Position numbers and translations under genes: made by a program
Assembly (NCBI GenBank): GCA_012728655.1
Contig: JAAYEQ010000026.1
Coordinates: 92,392-125,298 of the forward strand
Source: Syntrophomonadaceae bacterium
GTDB taxonomy: Bacteria > Bacillota > Syntrophomonadia > Syntrophomonadales > DTU052
Length of the DNA: 32,907 nucleotides
Direction of reading: 5' to 3'
The notes under the pieces: generated by a model
The model's database searches: none
What the model saw: the letters and a program-made list of their open reading frames with translations, nothing else
What the model was told of the DNA's origin: nothing
Shown: in pieces, positions 7,424-16,981 of the stretch
Numbering within the stretch: position 1 is the stretch's first letter
How the letters are laid out: every line of letters begins with the position of its first letter

Positions 7424-9523
7424 ATGTGGAGCGCCTCCTTAAACCCGCAGCAGATGTTGGAAATGCTCTTAACGAACCCCTATATGTTTTTCATTGCTGT
7501 TGATAAGCATGGCATGATCACTGTAATCAGCCGCACCTTGCTGAAGATGCTGGGCATGACGGAAGACGAGGTGTTAAATCACTATGTGGGGGATGTAATT
7601 CCCGGCAGCAAGCTTCCGGAGATCCTGGAAACGGGGCGGATTGATGAAGCGGATGTGTGTGAGATTAACGGTCAGGAAGTTGTAGTTACCAGGGTGCCCG
7701 TTATGAACAATGGCAAAATAACAGGAGCCATTGCCACCAGCGTACTGATGGATACCAACCGCATGAGGGCCGTTTTGGAAAAGTTAAACGAAAAGATCGA
7801 TACCATAATCAGCCGGATCATTGACAGCCCTACCATGGGTTACATCGTAATCAACAAGGATACGGAGGTTACTCACGTAAATCAGACTTACCTTGACATC
7901 CTGGGGATGAAGGCGGAAGACATCATCGGCAAAAAGATCCTTGATGTTATCCCCAATTCCAAGATGCCGCGGGTATTGAAGACAGGAAAGATTGAGGAGA
8001 TTGATCTTTGGTCGGTCAACGGCCGCAACATGTTTGTCAGCCGTTTGCCAATAATGAGGAATGGTGAGGTCATTGGCGCCATCGGGCACACCCTTACGCT
8101 GGAATTGTCAGTTCCGAAATTCCTGGTCAGCAAACTGCAGGAGACTGACAGCCAGTTTAATGCCATTTTCGAAGGCCTGATTGAAAACCCGAACACAGCC
8201 TATATTATTGTCGATAAAGACGGCTACATTACGGTGATGAACAAAACCTTCCTTGATATTATCGGTAAGAAGCGGGAGGAGGTAATCGGCAAACACGTCC
8301 TGGAGGTGCTTCCACATTCCAAACTACCTGAGACCTTGAAAACAGGGCGGATGGACAGCGCCGATATCTGGCCGATTGTAGAAGGACGCGACATATTGAT
8401 AAACCGTATACCGATCAGACAGAACGGAGAGATTATCGGCGCCATAGGTCACAGCATGGTTCTGGATATGTCCGGGGCCAAACTTCTGATGAAGAGGCTG
8501 CAGGAAACCCAGAAGGAATTAAGCGTATACAAGGATGAGGTTAACACCATCTACCAGGCAAAATGGAAGTTTGAGGACCTGTTGGGCCGCAGTTCGGAAT
8601 TTGTCACCGTCAAGGCTATGGCCCAGCAATTCGCTCAGACTTCATCAACTCTGCTGATCACGGGTGAGAGCGGCACCGGCAAGGAACTCTTCGCCCAGGC
8701 CATTCACAATGCCAGCAAATACAGGACGGGTCCCTTTATAAGGATAAACTGCGTAACCCTGCCTGAGAATCTCCTGGAATCAGAGCTGTTTGGATATGAG
8801 GACGGGGCCTTCACCGGGGCCAAAAAAGGAGGGAAACCCGGGAAATTTGAGCTCGCCCGCGGGGGAACAGTTTTCCTGGATGAGATCGGGGATATGCCCA
8901 TGAGTATGCAGACCAAACTGCTCTCGGTTTTGCAGGAAAGGGTAATAGAACGCATTGGCGGAACCAAACCGATTGACATCAATGTTCGAGTTATCGCGGC
9001 GACCAACCGCAACCTGGAGGAGATGGTGGCCAATCACGAATTTCGGGAGGATCTGTATTACCGGTTGAACGTGGTTCGGTTGCACATACCCCCGCTGCGG
9101 AAACGCATTGAAGACCTGCCGGTGTTGGTGGCAGGACTGATGCCCAGGATTAATCAGAAACTCGGGACCGAGGTGACCCGGATCTCGGAACCGGCGTTGG
9201 AAGTCCTGCGCAACTACTCCTGGCCGGGGAACGTACGGGAATTGGAAAATATGCTGGAGAGGGCAATCAACATGGCCCATATAAGAGGAGCTGACTGTAT
9301 TGAAACCGGTGATCTTCCTGCTTTCCTGAAAAAGGGGACTTCACCCGCGGTCGCTCCTGATTCATCGCGATGGGCCCTCAATGAGGCGATAGAAGAGTTG
9401 GAAAGGAACATGATAATTCAAGCCCTGGAAGAGACGGGCCACAACAAGACCAAAACCGCCCAGTTGCTGGGCATCCACAGTTCCGCCCTCTACCGGAAAC
9501 TGACCAAATACGGGTTACACTAG
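7424..9523 (+). CDS. Sigma-54-dependent transcriptional activator with three tandem PAS domains
   Basis: Enhancer-binding protein that remodels sigma-54 RNA polymerase by ATP hydrolysis. The 699 aa comprise three related PAS repeats (about 12-110, 130-230 and 250-350), an AAA+ domain and a C-terminal Fis-type HTH. The AAA+ domain has Walker A GESGTGKE (414-421), the sigma-54 contact loop GAFTGA (461-466), Walker B GTVFLDEI (481-488), FREDLYYRLN (540-549) and WPGNVREL (600-607). The HTH is in NKTKTAQLLGIHSSALYRKL. There is no receiver domain, so the signal is probably a ligand or redox state bound by the PAS domains. GAGAGGTG precedes the ATG. Its divergent position and the intervening sites make the hbd cluster its obvious target. 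The ligand is unknown. Confidence 0.95.
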   Translation: MWSASLNPQQMLEMLLTNPYMFFIAVDKHGMITVISRTLLKMLGMTEDEVLNHYVGDVIPGSKLPEILETGRIDEADVCEINGQEVVVTRVPVMNNGKITGAIATSVLMDTNRMRAVLEKLNEKIDTIISRIIDSPTMGYIVINKDTEVTHVNQTYLDILGMKAEDIIGKKILDVIPNSKMPRVLKTGKIEEIDLWSVNGRNMFVSRLPIMRNGEVIGAIGHTLTLELSVPKFLVSKLQETDSQFNAIFEGLIENPNTAYIIVDKDGYITVMNKTFLDIIGKKREEVIGKHVLEVLPHSKLPETLKTGRMDSADIWPIVEGRDILINRIPIRQNGEIIGAIGHSMVLDMSGAKLLMKRLQETQKELSVYKDEVNTIYQAKWKFEDLLGRSSEFVTVKAMAQQFAQTSSTLLITGESGTGKELFAQAIHNASKYRTGPFIRINCVTLPENLLESELFGYEDGAFTGAKKGGKPGKFELARGGTVFLDEIGDMPMSMQTKLLSVLQERVIERIGGTKPIDINVRVIAATNRNLEEMVANHEFREDLYYRLNVVRLHIPPLRKRIEDLPVLVAGLMPRINQKLGTEVTRISEPALEVLRNYSWPGNVRELENMLERAINMAHIRGADCIETGDLPAFLKKGTSPAVAPDSSRWALNEAIEELERNMIIQALEETGHNKTKTAQLLGIHSSALYRKLTKYGLH

Positions 9524-9575
9524 AGATGACAAGCATACCAACCCCACAGACCATGAATGTTACCTGGGTTAAGAG

Positions 9576-10055
9576 TCAAAGCTCGCATTCTTGTTGATGC
9601 CAGTTGTCATGCGGATACTGTTTGCCGAATGCGGATAGCAGAACAAAGCCAAACAAAATCCCGGATGTTTTAACCAGAGTCGGGTGTTCGGCATACAGGA
9701 ATAATATGGGCTTCAATGCTGAAAATGGCACTTCGAATCCTAGGTACGGTGCCAGATAGAGGATCTGCATTATAACTATACCAAGGGCGGGAAGACCAAC
9801 CGTCAGCAGCATAATCCAGTCAATCTTCCAGGTCCCTTTTGTTCGGTATGCTTTAAGAAACGATGGCAAGGCCAGCAGCAAGCCGATGATAATGGGTACC
9901 ATTGATCCTATGAACAGCCAGGACCAGGGCACACGATACGTAGTTGAAAATATTTCATTGTAGTACCGGTACACGTCATTAACTATTAATAAAAAACAGC
10001 CAAAGAACAAGACATATATCAGGCAGAGAGCAAACCGTTTAAGATTTTCATTCAT
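9576..10055 (-). CDS. Small integral membrane protein, unknown function
   Basis: I do not recognise a family. The 159-aa product has four hydrophobic segments at about 8-27, 44-65, 79-102 and 128-145, a basic loop after the second (KAYRTKG), and a polar tail rich in His and Gln. It has no signal peptidase site and no obvious catalytic motif. The open frame begins at a GTG (10064) that overlaps the Shine-Dalgarno GGGGTGG. The ATG at 10055 lies 5 nt downstream of that site and is preferred. It converges with the sigma-54 regulator gene, with about 50 bp and no clear terminator between them. Confidence 0.6.
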   Translation of the reverse strand: MNENLKRFALCLIYVLFFGCFLLIVNDVYRYYNEIFSTTYRVPWSWLFIGSMVPIIIGLLLALPSFLKAYRTKGTWKIDWIMLLTVGLPALGIVIMQILYLAPYLGFEVPFSALKPILFLYAEHPTLVKTSGILFGFVLLSAFGKQYPHDNWHQQECEL

Positions 10056-10273
10056 CATATCCACCCCAGCATTAAGAGTTCATGTCAAAGCTTCTCTGTT
10101 ATTCAGAAAACCTTTTTTTGGAATGATAATTTCGGGGAAACGGCACCCAAATTATTCCGGAGAAAAATCCGCCGGGATTACTGTGTGCGCGCAAAAGCGG
10201 TAGTGAAGTGTCCATACGCAAGAATAAGTCCCTGCTCTTAACCCTTTCGTCGAAAAAAGTATTCTCAGTAGTA

Positions 10274-11584
10274 TCAGCGGCGGGGGAAGGCCTGAAGGGC
10301 TTTGACCAGCACATCGACTTCGGCTTTGGTGTTGTAGAGGCCGAAGCTTATCCTTACCATACCCCGACGGGGTTTTCCGGGGGCGGCAAAGGCTTGCTCC
10401 AGCTCGGCGCGAGTGACCCCCAGCAGTCTCTGCACGTACGGCTGGGCACAGAAGCAACCGCTGCGTACCGCTATCCCGTGTTCGTTGGCCAGGTAAGATG
10501 CCACGGCGTCATGAGGAACCCCCGGGACGTTAAAGGAGATAATCCCCACCTTGTGGTTGTGGTTTTGGTTGTCACCATAGAATACGAGTCCCGGTACACG
10601 TGACAGGGCCCTCCGGGCATAATCCGCCAGATTGGTTTCAACCTCCATAACTCGCTGCATACCCAGACGCTTGAGGGTTTGTATCGCTGCCGACAGCGCT
10701 ATTACTCCCATCATGTTGGGAGTGCCGGCTTCATCCCGGTGGGGAACTTCCGCCCACCGCACCTGCCGGAGGCTGACCAGCTCCACCGTTCCTCCCCCCA
10801 CCATTTCGCTGTGTCCGTGTTCAAAAGTCTTGCGCGGAGCGATCAGGACCCCGATACCAAAGGGGGCATACATCTTGTGGGCGGAAAAGGCCAAGTAGTC
10901 GATATGATCGCCATCGGCAAATCCTTTCATGGATACGGGAAGATGAGGAACCATCTGGGCCCCGTCTACCATGATTTCAGCGCCATAGTGGTGGGCAAGG
11001 CGGGCGATTTTTCCGATGGGGTTGACGTGTCCGGTGACATTGGAGGCTCCGGTAACGGTAACCAGCAGCACCCTTCCCCGAGAGACTCTCAGCTTCCTCT
11101 CCAGATCGTCAAGGAGCAGGCGACCGGCTTTGTCCACCTCCGCATACAGGACCCGGAATTTGTTCCGCCAGGGAAGGTCATTGGAATGGTGCTCCATTAC
11201 CGTGGAGATGACTATGTTTCGGTGACCGGCATTCTGAGCCAGGCGGTAGGCCAGCTTATTGATGGCTTCGGTGGTGTTCTTGACAAAGATTACTACATTG
11301 CGTTCGTGGTCGGAATCAACGAAATCCGCCACCTGTCTGCGGACCTCTTCATAAAGCCGGGTGGTGACCTCCGACTTGATCCCGCCGCCCCGGTGTACGG
11401 CGCCGTACCAGGGCGCAAACTTCTGAATAGCTTCCAGGACGGACCTGAAGGGAGGGGTAGTGGCCGCATTGTCGAAATTGATCAACGGAACCTGTTTGCC
11501 GATGGCCAGGGTAACCCGCAAATTCGAACCTGCAATCAGGTCCTGCAGATTGTCAGGATACCCCGACAGGGTGGATGGCGACAT
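10274..11584 (-). CDS. Class V aminotransferase / cysteine desulfurase-like protein (SufS/CsdA group)
   Basis: PLP enzyme expected to remove sulfur (or selenium) from cysteine and pass it on as a protein persulfide. The 436-aa product has NFDNAATTP at 36-44, PLP contacts EHHSND at 131-136 and VDGAQ at 207-211, the Schiff-base lysine Lys237 in SAHKMYAPFG, and RSGCFCAQP at 374-382, where Cys379 occupies the catalytic cysteine position of group II desulfurases. The frame is open for 67 more codons upstream, but GGGGGG lies 6 nt before the ATG at 11584 and the family N-terminus begins there. No sufBCD, sufU or iscU genes are adjacent, so it may serve a dedicated sulfur-transfer role. Confidence 0.88.
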   Translation of the reverse strand: MSPSTLSGYPDNLQDLIAGSNLRVTLAIGKQVPLINFDNAATTPPFRSVLEAIQKFAPWYGAVHRGGGIKSEVTTRLYEEVRRQVADFVDSDHERNVVIFVKNTTEAINKLAYRLAQNAGHRNIVISTVMEHHSNDLPWRNKFRVLYAEVDKAGRLLLDDLERKLRVSRGRVLLVTVTGASNVTGHVNPIGKIARLAHHYGAEIMVDGAQMVPHLPVSMKGFADGDHIDYLAFSAHKMYAPFGIGVLIAPRKTFEHGHSEMVGGGTVELVSLRQVRWAEVPHRDEAGTPNMMGVIALSAAIQTLKRLGMQRVMEVETNLADYARRALSRVPGLVFYGDNQNHNHKVGIISFNVPGVPHDAVASYLANEHGIAVRSGCFCAQPYVQRLLGVTRAELEQAFAAPGKPRRGMVRISFGLYNTKAEVDVLVKALQAFPRR

Positions 11585-11933
11585 GGTGATCCCCCCAACC
11601 TGCGATATCACGCGACACATCAGATAATGTGAGTTCCACGAGCGCAACACCCCGGAAGTTTTTATCATAATATTCTTTTTACAGAAAAAGGTTCTCCAGG
11701 CCGGCCTCAATGTAAGTACTGTTCCTTCAACTGTGATTCGCCTCAAGTTTCCCGTCTTCCACCAATAAAACCCAATTCCAAACACCTTGTCACTTTTGAT
11801 TCCCGGAAAGGAATCCGGTAAAACTTGGAGGGTTCTGCACCTGTAACTATTGGCGCAAAATGTCGTATTTCATATTAGGTACAGGGCAAACGTAGTATTT
11901 ATTGTGCAAAGCGGCGGGGGGCCACATCTACAT
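11585..11933. other. Intergenic region between the desulfurase-like gene and the acyltransferase remnant
   Basis: This 349-bp divergent spacer must hold the promoter of the desulfurase-like gene on the minus strand. The TATTATGATAAAA stretch, read on the minus strand near 11660-11672, is a possible -10 without a convincing -35. An open frame continuing the desulfurase gene upstream through this region is judged non-coding. I see no RNA gene or strong repeat here. Confidence 0.4.
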
Positions 11934-12892
11934 ATGACAATGTCAGACAACATACGAAGCATGCAGTCCGGTGCAGACAAAAAGCATTACATGCCGGGGT
12001 TGGATGGGCTGCGGGCGATATCGGTCCTGGCCGTTATCGCCTATCATTTGAATTTATCCTGGGCCTCCGGAGGTTTTCTGGGGGTTGGTGTTTTTTTCGT
12101 ATTGTCCGGTTACCTGATCACCGACCAGTTAATAGCTCGCTGGCATGATACCGGGCGGATTGACCTTAAAGATTTTTGGATGCGAAGGCTTCGCCGGCTT
12201 ATGCCGGGGCTGTTTTTCATGCTGCGGGTCCGAATAATCTTTCAAAGAATCACACCTATGCCCACGCACCGGGAGCACAGGGGATGAAGGTTGGCACGCC
12301 GCCACCCGCGGAAAATCCGACATCGCCAACTGTCGATTGCCAAGAATCCGAGGTAACGGCAACGGAAGGCAAACCGCCGGCAAATGACCAGGCGGGTGAC
12401 TCGGAAGTCAAAACGGAGGCCATGATAACAGCGATAGGAGATTCCGTCATTCTGGGTGCCAAACCGTACCTTAAAAAGAGTTTTCCCGGCATTATCATCG
12501 ACGGTGAACTGGGGCGGCAGATGTATCAGGCGCAAGATGTAGTGAAACGGCTCAAGGCTGAAGGCAAGCTAGGCCGGTATGTCATCATTGAATTGGGTTC
12601 AAACGGCCCCTTCAAGATGGAAGAACTCCGCACCTTGCTGACCTCTCTGGGGGATGTAGAGCAGATCCTGATTGTCAACACCCGGGTGCCGAAAAGGTGG
12701 CAGGACACCGTGAATTCCTGCCTGGCGGAGGCAGCCGCCGAGTTTCCCCAGGCGACACTGGTAGACTGGCATGCCGCCAGCCAGGGAAAAGACTACTACT
12801 TTTACAGTGACGGGGTTCACTTAAGTTCCCAAGGTGCCGAATGCTATGCTGCGCTCATCCGCGATGCGATTAAGGTTACCACAGGATCTTGA
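11934..12892 (+). pseudogene. OatA-like acyltransferase-3/SGNH protein, remnant with internal deletion and frame change
   Basis: Intact relatives (about 600 aa) carry an integral-membrane acyltransferase-3 domain and an extracellular SGNH domain and O-acetylate cell-wall or surface glycans. Here the first part, read from 11934, has the canonical start MPGLDGLRAISVLAVIAYHL with the catalytic histidine, then VFFVLSGYLIT and DFWMRRLRRLMPGLFFML. That frame ends at 12285. The SGNH part continues in another frame up to 12892, with GDSV (serine codon at 12443), ELGSN and the DGVH catalytic pair (Asp codon at 12809). The roughly 300 residues carrying the remaining transmembrane helices are missing, the junction falling near 12222-12235. 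A separate SGNH product from an internal ATG is conceivable but would lack a signal peptide. Confidence 0.8.
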
Positions 12893-13278
12893 ATTAGTCG
12901 CATATCCAGCCGCCTCACTCCCTTGTTCATGCTAATTGGTCCTACATCAAACCGCCCTCACTAGCTTGTCCATACTGCTGCCCATCGGATTATAATCACT
13001 GCCACGTTAAGGATTTATGTAACAGGTTCACGATTGCGGAAAACAGAACATGCCTCTTTGGGCAGGCAAGTCTCGGCATCGAGCGGCGGTTGGTATCCTC
13101 GGTAAGTTTGTGCGTCGAAGGTCAGTTGCCGAAAACTCGGGAGCAATAATAGCCCATGATTCACGGTGGACCGCGGAACGGTGCAAAGAAGCGCGGTTTC
13201 TTGGTTTATGCATACATTGTTCGTTATGAGGAAATATATGCTAGGTGCTCGCCATCGCCGGGTCCGGGAGGTGAAGGC
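12893..13278. other. Intergenic region upstream of the ger operon
   Basis: This 386-bp region contains a perfect -10 TATAAT at 12991-12996, with TTGTCC 19 bp upstream as a weak -35. I could not find a convincing sigma-G (forespore) promoter, although germination operons usually use one. The open frame extending the germination gene 41 codons upstream into 13156-13278 is probably untranslated leader. Confidence 0.35.
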
Positions 13279-14754
13279 TTGGATACGGGTGAACTTCCGG
13301 CCAAATTATCACACAAAATGGAACTGTTATCTCCGTATTTACAGCAGAACCGCGATGTGGTCAGCAGAGAATTCCGGCTGAAAGGGAAGAAAAGGCTGCC
13401 GGCTGCGGTCGTTTTTATACAGGGCATAACGGATAATAATTCATTGCATCGGGATATACTGTTGCCCCTGATGAACCTGGAATCTGCGAGGAACACCAGC
13501 CCGAAGGACTTTTTGGAGGAAGTCACCGCCTCGGTTTTGACCGTGAGGGAGATTAAGACGGTGACAACTGCACCGGCTATGGTTCAATCCATATTTGATG
13601 GTCTGACCGTCCTGATGTTTGACGGTATCGCCGAGGTTCTGGCGATTGACATTAGAGGCGGGGAATACCGGCAGATCCAGGAACCTCTGCTGGATCATGC
13701 CGTGCGCGGACCGCGGGAGAGCTTTACCGAAAACATTGTCACCAACATTTCCATGGTGCGACGCAAGGTACGCGATCCCAACCTGGTGGTCGAAAGCCTG
13801 GTTTTGGGACAGCGCAGCCGAACCGAAGCGGCCATTCTATACATTAAGGATATTGCCGATCCGGGAATCGTAGCGGAGATTAAGAGACGCCTGGCGCAGA
13901 TTGACATCGATGGAATACTGTCTGCGGTGCAGATTAACCAGCTTATTGAAGACAAGACCTACTCGCTTTTTCCTGTTACCAGAACAGCAGAGAGGGCTGA
14001 CATGGTAGCGGACAGCTTGTTGGAGGGACGGATAGCAATTGCGACGGGAGAATCGCCGTTCATGTTAATCTATCCGACCCTGTTTATTGAGCTCTTCCAT
14101 TCCACGGACGACTATTATGAACGGAGTATTGTGGGATCGTTTATACAGCCGTTGCGATTTGCCGCCTTTTTTGTTGCCGTTTCCCTGCCGGCACTCTATA
14201 TTGCCCTGTTTGCATATCAGCCGGAGTTTATTTCCTATAATCTGCTTATCAGTGTCGAAAGGTTTCGCAGCGAGGTGCCTTTCCCGGTAATATTTGAGGC
14301 CCTTATCATTGAACTTCTGGTGCAGCTCATAATTGAGGCCGGCTTACGCCTTCCCACTCCATTGGGGCAGACGGTTGGGGTTGTAACCGGAATTGTGCTG
14401 GGACAGGCAGCGATAACAGCAAAGCTGGCCAGCCCTTCCTTAATCATAATCATCGCCATTGCCGCCCTCAGCATATACGTGATACCCAACTACTCGATTA
14501 CCCAATCGGTCAGGATACTGCGGGTTCTAATGATTATCGCCTCGACAACGTTTGGATTGTTCGGCTTTGTCCTGGGGTGGCTGTTGATTCTCAGTCAACT
14601 GGCTGACCTCGAAAGTATTGGGGTTCCAACACTCGCACCTTTGGCACCCACCAGGTATAAAGACTTGAAGGCTTCTTTGACTGTTCCCCCGCTGTACAAA
14701 AGGAAAACCCGGCCGGTATCAGTCCCGATTCAGGACAAAGAGCGTCAGCGGTAA
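13279..14754 (+). CDS. Spore germination receptor A subunit (GerA/GerKA family)
   Basis: Inner-membrane subunit of a nutrient germinant receptor. The N-terminal soluble domain (to about residue 290) has typical motifs such as FRLKGKKR, SVLTVREIKTV, GPRESFTENI and RSRTEAAILYI, followed by VDSLLEGRIAI-like and RFAAFFVAVSLPALYIALF membrane segments and about five to six transmembrane helices. The start is TTG at 13279 because GGGAGG (13266-13271) sits 7 nt upstream and the 491-aa product then matches normal family length. The ATG at 13156 would add 41 unconserved residues. It is first in the A-B-C operon, with 21 bp to the next gene. Confidence 0.92.
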   Translation: MDTGELPAKLSHKMELLSPYLQQNRDVVSREFRLKGKKRLPAAVVFIQGITDNNSLHRDILLPLMNLESARNTSPKDFLEEVTASVLTVREIKTVTTAPAMVQSIFDGLTVLMFDGIAEVLAIDIRGGEYRQIQEPLLDHAVRGPRESFTENIVTNISMVRRKVRDPNLVVESLVLGQRSRTEAAILYIKDIADPGIVAEIKRRLAQIDIDGILSAVQINQLIEDKTYSLFPVTRTAERADMVADSLLEGRIAIATGESPFMLIYPTLFIELFHSTDDYYERSIVGSFIQPLRFAAFFVAVSLPALYIALFAYQPEFISYNLLISVERFRSEVPFPVIFEALIIELLVQLIIEAGLRLPTPLGQTVGVVTGIVLGQAAITAKLASPSLIIIIAIAALSIYVIPNYSITQSVRILRVLMIIASTTFGLFGFVLGWLLILSQLADLESIGVPTLAPLAPTRYKDLKASLTVPPLYKRKTRPVSVPIQDKERQR

Positions 14755-14775
14755 TCGGCAAGAGGGAAGACATTA

Positions 14776-15876
14776 ATGAACAGCAACCCGCGATTTTTGA
14801 TAACGAGTAAACAACTGATATTTGTCATTATCGGCTGCATCCTGGGAACCGGATATATTACACTGCCGCGGGAAATCAGTGCAGTTTCGGGCCAGGATGC
14901 ATGGGAATCGATAATAATTGGCTCACTCCTCCCCCTCTTGTCCATATTCCTGTTTTCAAAGCTGGGGAGCATTTTTCCGGCTTTAACCGTGGTTGAGATA
15001 CTTCAGACGCTCCTGGGGCGCATAGCCGGCTCGTTATTATCCATACTGTTGATCGTTTACTTTTTGAATGCAGCGGCGGTGGTCCTGCGGGGAATGACCG
15101 AGATTGTTTCTACATTTATGCTGCCGCTAACCCCAACATTTGTAGTTGCAGGCCTCTTTGGCATTACCGCTTGGTATTCCGCCAAACGGGGACTAAAAGT
15201 GGTGGGGCGATTGAATGAAATCCTGTTCTACGTCTTTTTGCTGGCCCTGATATCACTGGTCATACCTTTGGTTAACGCTGATGTTACCAACCTGCTGCCG
15301 GTGTTTGAAGCGCCCCCTGCCGACCTGACAAAAGGCGCAGCCGCGGCTTCCTTTGCTTTCTCGGGAATTGAGATATTGCTGGTGGTATATCCGATGGTAA
15401 CAAGAAGGGAAGAAATTCTAAAAGCCGGGCTGACGGCGGTCGGGTGTGTATTGACGATATATCTGTTTATCACCGTTATATGCCTGCTGGTCTTTGGCAG
15501 TGAAGCCCTGCAGCACGAGATGTGGCCATTGCTGACCCTGGCAAAGACCCAGGAAATACCGGTTCTGCAGCGGGGCGATCTGTTCTTCCTGCTCATGTTG
15601 CTCGGCTTTGGCATAAAGCCGGTGGTAAATTTCGTCTTTGCCTCGTCCTTTTGCCTGGTTCAGATTCTTAAGCAGGATGTAAATAAGTATTACAGCCCGT
15701 TGGCTCTGGTTTTAACCGTCATAATTCTTTGTCTGTCGCTGATGCCTGCCAATACTCTGGCCTTTTTTAACTACCAGAGATTAATCGGGATCCTGTCGCC
15801 CATTATCGGAATCGGCTTGCCGGCTGTTCTGCTAGCTGTTAGCCGATTAGGTAAAGGGGGAGCAACTTATGCGTAA
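14776..15876 (+). CDS. Spore germination receptor B subunit (GerB/GerKB family permease)
   Basis: A 366-aa APC-superfamily-like membrane protein with about ten transmembrane helices, the germinant-binding subunit of a Ger receptor. The N-terminus ITSKQLIFVIIGCILGTGYITLPREI is characteristic, as are GRLNEILFYVFLLAL and AFSGIEILLVVYP. It follows the A subunit closely. Its last codons overlap the start of the C subunit by 8 bp (15869-15876), indicating translational coupling. The frame is intact, unlike the downstream gerC. Confidence 0.92.
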   Translation: MNSNPRFLITSKQLIFVIIGCILGTGYITLPREISAVSGQDAWESIIIGSLLPLLSIFLFSKLGSIFPALTVVEILQTLLGRIAGSLLSILLIVYFLNAAAVVLRGMTEIVSTFMLPLTPTFVVAGLFGITAWYSAKRGLKVVGRLNEILFYVFLLALISLVIPLVNADVTNLLPVFEAPPADLTKGAAAASFAFSGIEILLVVYPMVTRREEILKAGLTAVGCVLTIYLFITVICLLVFGSEALQHEMWPLLTLAKTQEIPVLQRGDLFFLLMLLGFGIKPVVNFVFASSFCLVQILKQDVNKYYSPLALVLTVIILCLSLMPANTLAFFNYQRLIGILSPIIGIGLPAVLLAVSRLGKGGATYA

Positions 15877-16981
15877 GAAAAGCCTGCTGACTGTTTTGTG
15901 CCTCCCATTATTGTTAACTGCTGCGGGCTGTTTTGACTACCGCGATATCGAGGACCGTACTGTTCCCATCGTTGCAGCCTACGACCTGCCCGCGGAACCG
16001 GGCGGCACCGAAAACGGAGACATAGTCGTATCCGGAGTAGTGTTAAATCCTACAATCGGTATGAAAACAACGAGGATTGACAGTATGGTCGTAAAAACCA
16101 CCGCCGATGCGAGAAATGTAAATGCCCATTTCAGTCCGGGGGCTATGATCCTGGGACAGATCCAGGTTATTCTCCACAGTGAAGATTTGGCCCGTAAAGG
16201 GTTGCAAATAGATGATGGGCTCTTAAGGGTTGCACAGGTTAAACGGACCATGTATATGGCGATTGTTTAAGGGCGAGCTGAAGATTTGCTGAAAACAGAA
16301 GTCACGGTTGCTCCTGACATCGGTTTTTATTTGCTGGGATTGCTTAATGGCGCGCAGCGCAGAACCTTTCTCCCGGCCATTACCATGCATAATTTCCAGG
16401 TCAATGCAACTACCACGGGGAAGAATCCGATTATTCCCATCATCAAAGCCGAGGAAGGGCGTATTCGCATAGTGGGCACGGGGATTTTTGACAAAGAAAA
16501 ACTTATCGCCAAAGTGGGTATCAGAGACACCCGTTCACTGGTTATGCTGAGAGGCCTGAAGTGTAACGGGTTTATCCCTTTTGTCATTGAAAAAGATGGT
16601 GAACCGGTTGACAAAGGCACGGTCGCGGTAAGCAATACACGAAAGGTGCGGGTGGAAGAGAACGACGGCAGGATTACGTTTCTGATAACTATATTTCTCA
16701 AAGGCAACCTGTTGGAGCACTCGAGTCCGGAACCCGTAGATGAAACCCGTCTGCAAGAAATAGAAGACACGGTTTCCCATACCATTGCGTCCGACTGTAA
16801 CCGTCTGATCCGAAAGATGCAGGAAGATATCGGCGTAGACTTTATCGACATCAGCAAATATGCCAGGGCGAAATGGGGGAATGACATCCGGGAACAGATA
16901 AAAGATAATGATTTTATTAGGAACGTAAGGATCGTGGTCAGGGTCAAAACCAGTATTACGCACCTGGGACAGACGAGGTGA
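15869..16981 (+). pseudogene. Spore germination receptor C subunit (GerC lipoprotein) interrupted by an in-frame TAA
   Basis: Outer-surface lipoprotein subunit of the Ger receptor. The signal peptide ends in the lipobox LLTAAGC (lipidation Cys21), followed by FDYRDIEDRTVPIVAAYD. Reading straight through, the frame would give a normal 370-aa GerC with the C-terminal half GRAEDLLKTEVTVAPDIGFYLLGLL through the conserved DFIDISKYARAKWG region. A TAA at 16268-16270 splits it after residue 133 without changing frame. One base change (AAA or AAG lysine to TAA) explains the break. TTG at 16286 could allow weak re-initiation, but neither half would be a complete GerC. Loss of function is the simplest reading; a sequencing error is the alternative. 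Confidence 0.85.

Noticed and set aside
10679-11632. A 317-aa plus-strand frame opposite the desulfurase-like gene
   Set aside because: It is antisense to a clearly conserved class V PLP enzyme and its translation resembles no known family.
16268-16270. Recoding of the gerC TAA as a sense codon
   Set aside because: TAA is not a selenocysteine or pyrrolysine codon and no recoding element is visible; mutation or sequence error is simpler.
16286-16981. C-terminal gerC half as an independent gene starting at TTG 16286
   Set aside because: It continues the same frame and family domain and would lack the lipoprotein signal; no good ribosome site is present.
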